From Paenibacillus lupini (GTDB lineage: Bacteria; Bacillota; Bacilli; Paenibacillales; Paenibacillaceae): 64,000 bases of DNA. A program made the translations under genes and the position numbers. The DNA lies in assembly GCF_011761355.1 (NCBI RefSeq), contig NZ_JAASRW010000005.1, positions 1-64,000 of the forward strand, given 5' to 3'. Shown one piece after another: positions 1-11,100 of this stretch. The notes under the pieces are model-generated. The model was not told the origin of the DNA and ran no database searches. It saw only the letters and a list, made by a program, of their open reading frames with translations. Within the stretch, counting starts at the first letter, position 1. Every line of letters starts with the position of its first letter.

Positions 1-6
1 GGGATT

Positions 7-43
7 AAAAAAGATGACTCCTGATGAATACAGAAGTCATCTT
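7..43 (-). terminator. Rho-independent terminator of the aminotransferase gene
   Basis: A 9-bp stem (11-19 with 35-43) is followed on the minus strand by a run of T. It lies downstream of the leftward aminotransferase gene and fits as its terminator. Confidence 0.75.
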
Positions 44-136
44 CTTACAGCCTAAGCCCTTTTTATTACGTGTCCATAACTCGGGTTACAGTTCAAAGAA
101 CCTGCACGACCGCTTTGTTTTTTATGAAGGAAGCGA

Positions 137-1441
137 TTAGCCGATTAGTTCGGTAACTGCTTTGTAGATCGTGTCGAACAATTCTTCAAGGTTAGGTTCT
201 TCGATACAAGAGAAAGCTACACGAAGATCGGTTTCGCCAAGCGCAATTGTACCAATTCCGTATTCGTCCAGGAGACGGGTGCGAACGGCTTCTGCCGATA
301 CGCCATTAAGCTTGAGGCACATGAAGTATCCGGAGTTAAATGGATAGTAGCTCCACACTTCACCGTAACGACCGCTGTCGAGCAGCGATTTTACTTTATT
401 GGCACGTTGCTTCATCACATCATATTTCTCTGCTTTTTGCTCATCGAATTCTGGTGATTGCAGCGCACGCAGAACGAAGGTTTGTGATGGATGTGGACCA
501 CTTGAGATCGTAGCACGGATAATGCCCATCGTTTTTTGCTCAAGAGCAGCCAGTACTTTATCAGAAGTAGAGGCGAAAGTAATGAAGCCTACGCGGAAGC
601 CCCATACATACTCTTCTTTTGTTGCGCCGTCAACTTTGATAGCGAGGACACGCGGATGCAGGTCAGCAAGCTTGCCGAACAGAGATTCATGCATCGAATC
701 TTCAAAGAACAGGCCGAAGTAGGCATCGTCGGTTACCGCAACTACATTAACACCTGCTTCTGCAGCATCATGGATTGCAGCAACAATCTCATCGCCCTCT
801 TGTGGATCTGGTGAATAACCGGTAGGGTTATTCGGGAAATTGAGGACAACAATGGCTTTGCCTTTGTCCTTCTGGCTGAGCAAGGCTTCACGCAGACCAG
901 CACTGTTGAAACGGTTATCTTCATTGTAGAGCGGATATTCAACGATTTGGGCACCGCGGCGGATGCCAAATGTTAATTCATAGTTTTCCCAGTTCTTGTT
1001 CGGAATAATGACAGCATCGCCTACATCTGCGAACAAGTCAGCAACAATACTCAGTCCATGCGTCAATGCATTCGTAGCGACAGGGTTGCTGAAATTTTTA
1101 CCTTCAAGAGAAGGGTTTTCTTTAATCATCTTCGTGCGCCATGCAGCGCGTAGCTCCGGCTTACCAGCAGGAGGTGCATATTCATATATATCTTTTGGAT
1201 CGTAAGAGGATAACGTGTCTTGAATGACCTTCAAGTGCATTGGCTGGCCATTTTCTATTGCAATGCCGATTGTGGCGTTAAATTTCTTAGCCTTGGCCTT
1301 TGCTTCTGCGGATTGGCTGAGGATGCCTTCTTTCGGGAAATAAATCGCTTTTCCTAAAGCGGACAACATGTCATAGACGTTCGGACATTCAGTAGCGAGC
1401 GTCTCATTCAACTGCTGAGCAAGTGGGTTCATGGACTTCAT
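137..1441 (-). CDS. PLP-dependent aminotransferase, class I/II
   Basis: The protein (434 aa) is a fold-type I pyridoxal-phosphate enzyme that should move an amino group between an amino acid and a 2-oxo acid in the cytosol. The family signatures are visible: NNPTG near residue 204, DDAYFG near 238, and the putative PLP-binding lysine in DGATKEE near 275, followed by WGFRVGF. Length is normal. I place the start at the ATG at 1441 because AAGGA lies 5 nt upstream; a longer frame opens with TTG but lacks a ribosome binding site. It is transcribed alone, divergently from the AraC-type regulator, and ends at a terminator. Substrate cannot be read from sequence; aromatic or aspartate-type substrates are likely for this subgroup (inference). 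Confidence 0.9.
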   Translation of the reverse strand: MKSMNPLAQQLNETLATECPNVYDMLSALGKAIYFPKEGILSQSAEAKAKAKKFNATIGIAIENGQPMHLKVIQDTLSSYDPKDIYEYAPPAGKPELRAAWRTKMIKENPSLEGKNFSNPVATNALTHGLSIVADLFADVGDAVIIPNKNWENYELTFGIRRGAQIVEYPLYNEDNRFNSAGLREALLSQKDKGKAIVVLNFPNNPTGYSPDPQEGDEIVAAIHDAAEAGVNVVAVTDDAYFGLFFEDSMHESLFGKLADLHPRVLAIKVDGATKEEYVWGFRVGFITFASTSDKVLAALEQKTMGIIRATISSGPHPSQTFVLRALQSPEFDEQKAEKYDVMKQRANKVKSLLDSGRYGEVWSYYPFNSGYFMCLKLNGVSAEAVRTRLLDEYGIGTIALGETDLRVAFSCIEEPNLEELFDTIYKAVTELIG

Positions 1442-1688
1442 TCCATCCTTCCGGGAAATCAATTCGTCATTTAACGCTTATCGGGTGCTATTATAACATT
1501 TTTTTAATAAAGCAAACCATCCAAAAATGCAAATTTTTTTGTCTTTTGTGCAAACGAGTGTCTCAGAATGCTTGCGCGGGAGATTGAGGCTGTTGTATGA
1601 TGTCCGCAAGAACGCCATTTTTCGCTGAAAAACGACTTATAACAACATGCTAATGTTGATTCTTAGATATCCTTTTAGGAGGAAACCC

Positions 1689-2474
1689 ATGCTGCACTTA
1701 TCTCCAGATTCGTACATTAAATTGCCGCCTATTGCCAAGATCGTTTGTGAACCGGGCTGGAAATGGCAGCGGCGGGAAAAGCCGATGGCGAACTATGATT
1801 TATTTTATGTATGGAGCGGCGAAGGGGAAGTGGAAGTTAACGGGACGACGTATCCGGTTGGGAAGGGAAGTTGTTTTTTGTTCCGGCCCGGCGATTATAC
1901 GAGCGCTACTCATAATCCCCAGAAGCCTCTTGTACTGACTTATATCCATTTCGATGTACGCGAGCCGGTACAGCTTGTGCCGGAGCGATACCGCAAATTA
2001 AATGATACCGTTGACTTTGAATATTTGTTGTCACGTTATGTTAGGCTGTTCCTCGTAGAAACATACGCAGCCGAAGAAGAAGCACTACTTGTGCTGAAGC
2101 AGCTGATGATTCATCTGCTTCGGGAGGATCGAGAGCTGCCGATTGAGAAGAAAGCAAGTAATCAGTTGACGGAAGCTATTCATGAGGTGGCGAATTTCGT
2201 GAAGCAGCATCCAAGTGTTGCTCATCGGGTCGAGGATTTAGCGATGCGCGCGCAGCTGTCTCCGCGGTACTTCTCCGTAAAATTCAAAGAAATGATTGGT
2301 ATGTCGGTGCAATCCTACATGATCCGGACAAGGATTGAGCGTGCTCAGCACCTGCTTATGCATGAAGGCATGAACGTAACCGAAGTAGCCGATGCGCTTG
2401 GCTACCGAGATATCTTCTTCTTCAGCAGGCAATTCAAACAATATACAGGACGCAGCCCATCCGAAATTCGTTAA
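1689..2474 (+). CDS. AraC-family transcriptional regulator with cupin sensor domain
   Basis: A 261-aa regulator. Residues about 20-100 look like a cupin ligand-binding domain (conserved G-rich strand and RPGDY). Residues about 165-261 hold two helix-turn-helix motifs of the AraC class, including LSPRYFSVKFKEMIG and the typical C-terminal ALGYRDIFFFSRQFK followed by GRSPSEIR. The ATG at 1689 is chosen because AGGAGG lies six bases upstream; an earlier in-frame start at 1647 has none. Divergent from the aminotransferase gene, with about 250 bp between them. AraC proteins with cupins usually sense sugars or small metabolites and activate nearby genes; the target here is unknown. Confidence 0.9.
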   Translation: MLHLSPDSYIKLPPIAKIVCEPGWKWQRREKPMANYDLFYVWSGEGEVEVNGTTYPVGKGSCFLFRPGDYTSATHNPQKPLVLTYIHFDVREPVQLVPERYRKLNDTVDFEYLLSRYVRLFLVETYAAEEEALLVLKQLMIHLLREDRELPIEKKASNQLTEAIHEVANFVKQHPSVAHRVEDLAMRAQLSPRYFSVKFKEMIGMSVQSYMIRTRIERAQHLLMHEGMNVTEVADALGYRDIFFFSRQFKQYTGRSPSEIR

Positions 2475-2484
2475 CCAAACAACA

Positions 2485-2525
2485 AAAAGGCGCCACAGGA
2501 GTTAGTCACTGTGGCGCCTTTTGTA
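2485..2525 (+). terminator. Rho-independent terminator after the AraC-type gene
   Basis: A GC-rich 12-bp stem (2486-2497 with 2510-2521) followed by T residues, 15 bases after the stop codon. Confidence 0.9.
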
Positions 2526-2576
2526 TGTACTACTTTAAGCCATTAGAGTAGTAATGGCGTCACTTTGTTAATAAAA

Positions 2577-2739
2577 ATAAGTGGATTGGTAAAGTAAAAA
2601 CGGAGCAATTTGAATGATTCTGGAGAAAGCCTTCATTTGGGGATTCCCTCCTTATAACCTAATTCAAGGAATCCCCAAACAACAGCAGTCGGAAGAACAT
2701 TCAAATGCTTAGTTTACCTCTTTACCTCAATCCACTTAT
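2577..2739. repeat. Long imperfect inverted repeat overlapping the 3' end of psd
   Basis: Three nested pairs face each other: ATAAGTGGATTG (2577-2588) with its complement at 2728-2739, ATTTGAATG (2608-2616) with 2698-2706, and TTTGGGGATTCC (2636-2647) with 2668-2679. The right outer arm is the last codons of psd, so the left arm is an inverted copy of the gene's 3' end. It may be a small palindromic element or a large hairpin in the psd transcript tail. Confidence 0.7.
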
Positions 2740-3513
2740 GTCCCCAAGCTTTTCACCCATCCGAACCTTCAATCCAAGAGCAAGATCCTGCCTTGGTACA
2801 AAAGTATCATCTTCTGTCAGCAGCACAACTGTCGAGCCGAATTCGAAGTAAGCGAGTTCTTCGCCTTTCTTCACGTTGTCATGAATGGGCTCGCAGTACC
2901 GGATACTGCTGACATTCATTGCACCAACTTTGACAACGGCCGTTTCGCCTCCGGCGTGCTTGATGTATGTAATGAGCCGTTCATTGCGGCTAAGTACTCG
3001 GCGCATGCGCCGAAGACCAAAATCATTGACCGGATATACTTTGCCGAGCACATGCTCACGCTCCACAATACGTCCGTCAACGGGGGTATGTATTCGGTGG
3101 TAGTCGGTTGGACTTAAATATAGAACGATGTAATAGCCGTCAAGATAATGGTCCGCACGTGGCGAGCGATTAAGAAGCTCTTCGATCGTATAGTCCTGAC
3201 CCTTCACATTCACAATCGTACCGGATTTAATCGGACCAGCGCCCGTTATTAGAGCATCAACTGGACTTACAAGAGCAGTAGTCTCTTCGTGTATAACCCG
3301 GGAACCTGGCTTCAGACGCCTGGTGAAAAATTCATTTAATGTGCTGTATTCATGCAGCGGCTTTTCCGCTTCGTCTACTTGAATATTGTACATGTTGGCG
3401 AATCTTGGAATCCACCCTCGGCTAGCCTTCGATTGTGCGAAGCGGCCGGTTAATTTGGAAATCCATTTGCGCGAACTAAGTTCCGTCATGGCTTGAAATA
3501 ACCATCCCATCAT
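2722..3513 (-). CDS. psd: Phosphatidylserine decarboxylase proenzyme
   Basis: This 263-aa enzyme decarboxylates phosphatidylserine to phosphatidylethanolamine at the membrane. The proenzyme cuts itself at an xGST motif to make a pyruvoyl group; here the motif is FGST near the C-terminus (about residue 225), where many homologues have LGST. YHRIHTPVDG and the preceding FTRRLKPG..V.PVDA region are typical. The start at 3513 (first of two ATGs) has GAAGGTG upstream; a longer frame reaching 3576 has no good start signal. The gene is single, divergent from the spore-cluster glycosyltransferase, and its last codons form one arm of a long inverted repeat. Confidence 0.93.
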   Translation of the reverse strand: MMGWLFQAMTELSSRKWISKLTGRFAQSKASRGWIPRFANMYNIQVDEAEKPLHEYSTLNEFFTRRLKPGSRVIHEETTALVSPVDALITGAGPIKSGTIVNVKGQDYTIEELLNRSPRADHYLDGYYIVLYLSPTDYHRIHTPVDGRIVEREHVLGKVYPVNDFGLRRMRRVLSRNERLITYIKHAGGETAVVKVGAMNVSSIRYCEPIHDNVKKGEELAYFEFGSTVVLLTEDDTFVPRQDLALGLKVRMGEKLGDISGLR

Positions 3514-3701
3514 GCCCGCACCTTCACGTCCTTTCCTTGCATCTTGCCTTTCGATGTTCTCCGAACAGTGTGACACAACCGGCTTTACAAATCAATAGTA
3601 CCAGACGTTCTACCGTAGGCATCCGCTCAACCTTGTGGCAAGACGTTAATGGTCAGCGTATGCTAACTGCAAATTGATAACGAAGGAGGCATTCCTTCGA
3701 A

Positions 3702-4994
3702 ATGTCGCCTGTAAAAGTGGCATTCGTTACGCCGGGAGCCTTTCCAATTCCATCGGGGAACAGCAGCTCCGTTGAACGGGTTGTAGAAAAATTCGTTCCT
3801 TTGCTGCGTCCTAATGTTGAACCTCGTATATATGGGAAAATCGGGCGTAATTTGCCCCGCAGAAGCCTGGTGAATCATGTCGTATGCGAGAGATTTCCTG
3901 CTGGCAACAAATCGGCCTATCTTGTTGATGTAGGACACGCCTTGAAGAAATTTAATCCGCAAATTATTCAAGTCGAGAATCGTCCCAGCTCCGTGCTGAA
4001 GCTGAAACGTGCGAACCCCAAAGCGAAAATTTGGCTGAATCTACATTCTTCTACCTATATCAGTCCCAGACATATTTCTGAAACAAGTCTTCGCAAGAGC
4101 TTTTTAATGGCAGATCGGATTATTGTAAATAGTGAATTTTTGAGAACTCACTTGGTTACCAAGGTACCTGAAGCAAGGCATAAAATCCGCGTCGTGTACC
4201 CGGGAGTTGAGACGAAACGTTTCCCATCCCGTTATTCGCCAGAGGGTGAAACAGCCCGTAAATTCCATCGCGAGCAAAAAGGACTTGTCCATCGCAAGGT
4301 TGTCATTTTCCTCGGCAGATTGATTCCGCTTAAAGGTGTCCATCATCTGCTGGCAATTGTGCCAAAGCTGGCTAAAGTTCATCCCGATCTTCTGGTTGTT
4401 ATTGTGGGAAGCCCCTTCTACGGTTCTCACCGTTCAACACGGTATTCACGCAAGCTAATGAAGATGGGTGAACGGTACAAGAAGCATATCCGGTTCGTGC
4501 CTTATGTGCCTTATTCCGAAGTGCCGGGCTGGTTTATGGCTGCCGATCTAGCTGTTATGCCATCCGGTAAACGGGAAGCATTTGGGCTTGTAAACGTGGA
4601 GGCCATGGCAACAGGCTTGCCGGTTATCGCGACACGGGCAGGCGGTATGCAAGAGATTATCCAGGACGGCGAGACGGGATATCTTATTAACCAAAAGAAT
4701 ATTGAGGCTGAACTGACCGAGAAACTGCTGTTATTGCTTCACAACACTTCCCTGCGCAGACAAATGGGCCTGAGGAGCAGGGAACGGGTAGAGCAGTTGT
4801 TCACATGGGAACATACGGCCAAACGATGGTTAAGGATTCAAAGAAATGAAGTGGATATGAGGTTCCAAGATCATGAGGGGCTTATTGATGAGACAATTAC
4901 TCCTGAATCTAATCATGGGAATACGGCTGATAACGATGAAGTAATCAGCTATGAAATGTGCTTCGAGAACGTTAATTTGTCCAAAGATAAATAG
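3702..4994 (+). CDS. GT4-type glycosyltransferase, spore cluster
   Basis: A 430-aa GT-B fold glycosyltransferase, transferring a sugar from a nucleotide-sugar donor. The N-terminal acceptor half contains the GNSSSVE segment; the C-terminal donor half has the retaining EX7E signature in REAFGLVNVEAMATGLPVIA (about residues 286-305). It resembles the CotSA group of spore-coat glycosyltransferases (recognition, not computed). It lies directly before the giant repeat protein and heads a same-strand cluster of sugar enzymes, so its likely substrate is a spore-surface protein (inference). The start is preceded by AAGGAGG, but that site is part of a 7-bp hairpin (CGAAGGA at 3681 with TCCTTCG at 3693). 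The last 40 residues are acidic and non-conserved looking. Confidence 0.88.
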   Translation: MSPVKVAFVTPGAFPIPSGNSSSVERVVEKFVPLLRPNVEPRIYGKIGRNLPRRSLVNHVVCERFPAGNKSAYLVDVGHALKKFNPQIIQVENRPSSVLKLKRANPKAKIWLNLHSSTYISPRHISETSLRKSFLMADRIIVNSEFLRTHLVTKVPEARHKIRVVYPGVETKRFPSRYSPEGETARKFHREQKGLVHRKVVIFLGRLIPLKGVHHLLAIVPKLAKVHPDLLVVIVGSPFYGSHRSTRYSRKLMKMGERYKKHIRFVPYVPYSEVPGWFMAADLAVMPSGKREAFGLVNVEAMATGLPVIATRAGGMQEIIQDGETGYLINQKNIEAELTEKLLLLLHNTSLRRQMGLRSRERVEQLFTWEHTAKRWLRIQRNEVDMRFQDHEGLIDETITPESNHGNTADNDEVISYEMCFENVNLSKDK

Positions 4995-5004
4995 GATTTC
5001 GGCA

Positions 5005-5037
5005 ACAAGGACGGCAGGCTTACCTGCTGTCCTTTTG
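5005..5037 (+). terminator. Rho-independent terminator after the GT4 gene
   Basis: Stem AAGGAC-GGCAGG with CCTGC-TGTCCTT (5008-5017 with 5023-5034), then TTTG. It separates the GT4 transcript from the giant repeat gene, which must have its own promoter or read-through. Confidence 0.8.
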
Positions 5038-5125
5038 TTCGTCTATTCGGAAAACGGTGTAGCGAGCCCATGGGTAAGAGCATATAGTGAAATAACTTTG
5101 AGGAGGAAGAAAGAAGGAGAGGTCA

Positions 5126-8100
5126 ATGACTAAAGGCAAATCGTCTAAAAACGCCAAAGGGCGTAAACCAAGTTATTATGTCGATAATCCCAATGCTTCG
5201 GAATTAAAGTGGCTGGATGAATTAAACCGCAAAAAAAATACGGTGCAGCAGCCTGTTATTAATCGCACTGTTCCGCAGCCTCAGCCGCAGCCTATTCCGG
5301 CAGAACACAGAACGGTTAATATTAACGCTATTGCTCCTGTAGAACTGGAGCCTCAAGCGGAGACGCTCGAAATCCCTGCATTGACGGAAGAATTGATCCT
5401 TATTGCCGATGCCTCCTCATCGGCTGAAGTGAGTGACGTGGAAACTGAGCGGCTTATAGAGGAAATCACTTCGTATCATGCAGTTCCAGAGCCTGAGATC
5501 AAGCCTGTACCTGAACCTGAGCTGCAGCTGCAGCCTGAGCCTACCTATGATCAAAAGCTGGATAAACTGGTTGAAAAGCAGGATCTATACAAACCGTTCC
5601 CGTTCATTTATACGGATGATATCGTGGATGGCGCGGTTTCGAGCGGCAAGCTCGCCGCCTATTCGGTTGACTCGGATAATCTGCGTCCAGGCAGCGTTAC
5701 ATCATCCACAATCGCCGATTATGCGGTAAATAACATTCATCTTGGTCCTGGTGCGGTGACGGGAAATAAAGTTGCACCTTCTGCCATAACGGGCAATCAT
5801 CTGTCCGACAGTTCCATTACAGGGGACAAAATCGTTGATTCTTCTATAAACGGCAGCAAGCTGGAAGATGGGAGCATTACATCTGAAAAGCTGGCTGACA
5901 GGACGATTGACTCCAGCAAAATTGCTGACGGCTCAATAAACTCGAGGCATCTTCAATCTTTTCTAATTACAGAAGAGCTGCTCGACAAACAGTCGATCTC
6001 TTCGGAGAAAATTCAGAACAGCGCTGTTCGTACGGAGAAAATTGCGAACGAAGCAATTACGAATTCAAAGCTTGGTGAGGCTTCGGTAACTCATTCCAAG
6101 CTTCGGGATGGAGCTATTACGGGAAGTAAACTAGCTTCGGATACGATTGAGTCTGTTCATCTTAAGCAAGGACTGCTGCTGGCTGAGCATGTCTCGATTG
6201 GAGCTATCCTGGGGAAGCACCTGGCTCCAGGCGCCATCGCACAAGAGCATTTGGCGGAAGGGGCAGTGGGCACCGAGGCCCTTCAACCTCAATCCGTAAA
6301 CGCAGAGCGAATAGCACCCGGAGCCGTTAATTCTACCCATCTTCAGCCGGAGGCTGTAACAGGCGACCATATTGTTGCTGGACAGATCGGCAGCAAGCAT
6401 CTTGGAGATCAAAGCATCATTTCGATCAAGCTGGCTAATGAAGCGGTTCAAACTCGGCATATCGGCCGCAGCAGTATTATTTCTGACCATATTTCCATCG
6501 GACAAATTGAACAGCGTCATATTGCTCATCAAGTCGTTTCCCGTCAACATCTGCAATCAAGCTCTGTCGGCAGGGAGCAATTGCAGGATGGCTCTGTGAA
6601 AAGTGAAAAAATCGCTCCTCAAGCGATAGGCTCGGAGCACTTGAGCGACTCTGCAGTTGGGACTTCTCAGCTCGCTGACCAATCCGTAACCGATAAAAAA
6701 ATTGCTGATGGCGCGATAAAAAGCTCTAAGCTTGCCGCCGGTGCAATCGAAACCAACCATCTGAAGAATGAGAGTATCACCTTCCAAAAAATTGCACCGG
6801 ATACGATCCGTGCTTATCATTTTTCTCCAGGTGCAATTACGGAAGAAGCGATTTCTCCTGAAGCTGTAACCGGAGAACATTTGAAGCCAAAGCTCATTGA
6901 GAAGCAGCACTTCGCGAATCAATCGGTTGGTACGGATGCCTTACAGGACTTGTCCATTACAAGCGGGAAGATCGCATTTGGAGCGATTACGGAATTCAAC
7001 TTAGCACCTAATGCTGTCCATCTGCATCACCTGGCTGATTATGGCATCGGTTCGCAAAAAATTGCTCCGGAATCGATCACAACCGATAAACTTGCCGAGT
7101 TTAGTGTGACATCGTCGAAGCTCGCTGAAAGCAGTGTGAATGAACAGCATATTGCACCAAGCGCGGTTAATGCCGAAGCGATTCAGGCTTCCTCCATTCA
7201 TGGAGGTCATGTTCAGTCGTTTGCTATTGATAGTCAGCATTTGAAAAATGGTGCGGTTCAGTCTGAGCATCTCGCAGGCGAAGCGGTTACCGAGCAGCAT
7301 TTGTCAGGCAGCAGCGTGAAGACAGAACATTTGTCAGATCTGTCGGTGACAACAAGCAAGCTGGCTTCAAAATCCGTTACTAGTGATAAGCTTGCGGATT
7401 CCAGTGTGACATCGTCGAAGCTGGTCGATGGAAGTGTACTCTCGAATCATATTGAAGCGGGTTCAATTCATTCTGAATTAATCGGCCCATCAACCATTAC
7501 ATCGGAGCATCTGCAAGCTGGGATCATTCATTCCGAGCACATGGGCTATCAATCGATTACGGAAATGAATCTGTCTTACGACATTATTAATACGGATCAT
7601 ATTGTCGATCAGGCGGTGACAACAAGCAAGCTGTCCAAGGACTCCGTCACAACCGAAAAATTAACAGATTCGAGCGTAACAGCCTCCAAGCTGGCCGATG
7701 GCAGCGTAACGGCAAGTAAACTTGCAGAGGAATCGATCTATTCCGAACTCATTCGTCCTTTATCGATTCGAGGAGATCATATTCAGTCACTCTCAATTAG
7801 CTCGGAGCATCTGCAGGATAGTATTATTCATGCTAATCATATCCGTAATGGTGCGGTGGGATCAGATGCTCTCTCCAACTATTCGATAACGGCATCAAAA
7901 CTGACAAAAGAGGCAGTTCAGTCGAGCCATATCAGTAATGAAACGGTGCTGAGCAGGCACTTGGCTAATGAATCTGTGCTTGGTATTCATATCGGAGCAG
8001 AGAGCGTCCGTTCCATCCACCTGTCGGATGAAGCGGTAACAGAAGCGAAGCTGGCACCAAATAGCGTTGGTGAGGCGCATATTCAAAGTGGAGCGGTACA

Positions 8101-11100
8101 TGCGGAAGCTTTGCAAAAAGAAATTGTTGGTACGGAGCATCTAGCCAATGGTGCTGTTCTAGAATCGAAGCTTTCATCCCTATCGGTCAACTCTCGCCAT
8201 ATCCAGCTTCAATCTATACAAGATAAGCACTTGACGCCAGGAAGTGTAGATGAGAGTAAGCTGCAAAATGGGGCCGTTACATCGTCTAAGCTGGCTGTTG
8301 ATACGGTATCAGGCGATCATCTGAGGCTCGAGACCATTGCAAGCAAGCATATTAAGGCGGATTCTATCCAAAGCTATCATCTTCGTAAAGGTACGGTCTC
8401 ATTCGAGCATTTGAGTGCGGATGTTCTTAACGAATTTAAGCCAAAGCTCATCACGAGCGAGCAGCTGACAGGCGGGATTATTGACCATTCAAAGCTGGCT
8501 GATGGCAGTGTAACAAGCCGTAAATTAGGCGACGAAACTGTTACCACGGAAAAACTGGCAGATGACAGCATAACGAGCCGTAAGCTCGTGGATGAGAGTA
8601 TTACGAGTGAGAAGCTGGCTGGCGATAGCGTTACGACCGACAAGCTTATAGACAGCAGTATCATTAGCAGCAAGCTGGCCGACGAAAGCGTAACGAGTGA
8701 GAAGCTTTCAGACGGGAGCATTATAACTAGCAAGCTGGCGGACGAGAGCATTACAAGTGGCAAGCTAGCAAGTGAGAGTGTTACAACCGATAAGCTGGCA
8801 GAAGGAAGCATCTCGAGCAGCAAGCTGGCTGATGAGAGCGTCACAAGCGAGAAGCTGGCGGACGTGAGCATCACAAGCAGCAAGCTGGCAAGTGGGAGTG
8901 TTACAACTGATAAGCTGGCAGGCGGAAGCATCATAAGCAGCAAGCTGGCTGATGACAGTGTCACGAGCGATAAGCTTGCAGATGAGAGTATCACAAGCAG
9001 CAAGCTGGCCCACGAAAGTGTCACGACTGAGAAACTTTCTGACGGAAGCGTAACTAGCAGTAAGCTGGCGGATCAAAGCTTCACGAGCGAGAAGCTTGCG
9101 GACGGAAGCATCATGACCAGTAAGCTGGCAGATGAAAGTATCACTAGTGAGAAATTTGCAGATGGAAGCATTACAAGCCGTAAGCTTGCCGACGAAAGTG
9201 TGACGAGTGAGAAGCTTGCCGACGAAAGCATCACAAGCCGAAAGCTCGTAGACGAAAGTGTCACGACCGAAAAGCTGGCCGATGAGAGCGTCACAGGTGA
9301 TAAGCTTGCGATCGGGAGCATAACGAGAAGAAAATTGGCCGACGAAAGTGTTGCAACTGATAAGCTTGCGGACGACAGCGTCACAAGCCGTAAGTTAGTA
9401 GACGAAAGTATCACAACCGAGAAATTGGCGGACGATAGCGTCACAGCTGATAAGCTTGCGGATAGCAGCATCACAACTAACAAGCTGGCAAACGATAGTG
9501 TGACAAGTGAGAAGCTGGCTAATGAGAGCATCACAAGTGATAAGCTGTCAGGGGAAAGTGTGACGAGCGAGAAGCTTGCGATCGGCAGCGTAACAAACAG
9601 CAAGCTGACTGACGAAAGCGTAACGGCGGAGAAGCTTTCAGACGACAGCATTACGAGCCGTAAGCTGGTAGATGAAAGTGTCACAACTGAGAAATTGGCG
9701 GACGACAGCGTCACAACGGAGAAGCTTGCGGATAGCAGTATAACAAATAGTAAGCTTGCAGATGAAAGTGTGACGAGTGAGAAGCTGGCCAATGAGAGCA
9801 TTACTAGTGATAAACTGACAACGGAATGTGTGACGAGCGAGAAGCTTGCGATCGGCAGCGTAACAAACAGCAAGCTGTCAGACGAAAGTGTGACAACCGA
9901 GAAGCTGGTGGACGATAGCATTACGAGTCGTAAGCTGGTAGATGAAAGTATCACAACTGAGAAATTGGCTGATGAAAGTGTTACTGCTGAGAAGCTTGCA
10001 AATAGCAGTATTACAAACAGCAAGCTGTCAGACGAAAGTGTGACAGCCGAGAAGCTGGCGGACGATAGCATTACGAGCCGTAAGCTGGTAGATGAGAGTG
10101 TCACGACCGAGAAGCTGGCAGAAGAAAGCATTACAGCTGATAAACTTGCAGACAGAAGCATCATAAGCAGCAAACTTGCCGATGAAAGTGTTTCAACTAC
10201 GAAACTTGCAGATAGCAGCATCACAAGCAGCAAGCTGGCAGACGAAAGCGTAACGAACGAGAAGCTGGCAGGCGAGAGTATCACAGGTGATAAGCTTGCG
10301 AATAGCAGCATTACAACTAGCAAACTGTCAGAAGCAAGCGTGACGACTGAGAAGCTTGCGGACAGCAGTATCACAACCAGCAAGCTAGCCGAGGAAAGCA
10401 TCACATCTGAGAAGCTGGTGGACGGAAGCATCTTAAGCAGCAAGCTTGCGGACGGTAGTGTTTCGTCTGCGAAACTTGCTGACAGCAGCATCACAAGCGG
10501 TAAGCTGGCGGATGGAAGTATCACCTCTAATAAGTTATCAGACGGTAGTGTCTCGGCTGTTAAACTCACACAGGAAAGTGTGACGACTGCGAAGCTTGCT
10601 AACGAAAGTATTACTAGCGAGAAGCTGGCGGACGAAAGCGTCACAACCGAGAAGCTAGCAGATGAGAGTGTGACGAGTGAGAAGCTTGCGGATGAAAGTG
10701 TAACCAGAGAGAAGCTTGCGGAGGACAGTGTATGCGGCTGGCATATTGCTCCGGAAGCCATTACACTGGAAAAGTTGGCGCCAGAACTTGTGTCTGCTCT
10801 ATTCCCGGAAGCTGTCGAGGAAATGATCGAGCAATCAGAACCGGAACCAGCGCCGGCCTTTATTCGATCAACGGGAAGCGGCCAAGTGATTCAGCAATTT
10901 GGGCTTGCTCCGTATACCTTCTTCAAAAAGGGTAAACAGCTGGAAATCGAGATTCTATTCGAAGAACCATTCAGTGATACCAATTACGTCATAACCGCCA
11001 TCTGTGATAATCCAGAATGTTATGTCTCTATATTTAGCAAATCCAAGGATAGAGCTATTCTTAATATTGTTCGCTCCAGAGGATCATTTGAACCTGAAGG

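Noticed and set aside
1490..1520. Promoter of the aminotransferase gene with TATAAT
   Set aside because: A -10-like TATAAT exists on the minus strand but no -35 at proper distance; left unannotated.
8377..10761. Long minus-strand open frames (over 200 and 560 codons) opposite the fibre repeats
   Set aside because: They arise from the repeated codons of the plus-strand gene; the translations are low-complexity LSSASL repeats with no ribosome site.
5620..10790. CRISPR-like array
   Set aside because: The 30-bp units are contiguous, coding and without spacers; they keep one reading frame throughout.
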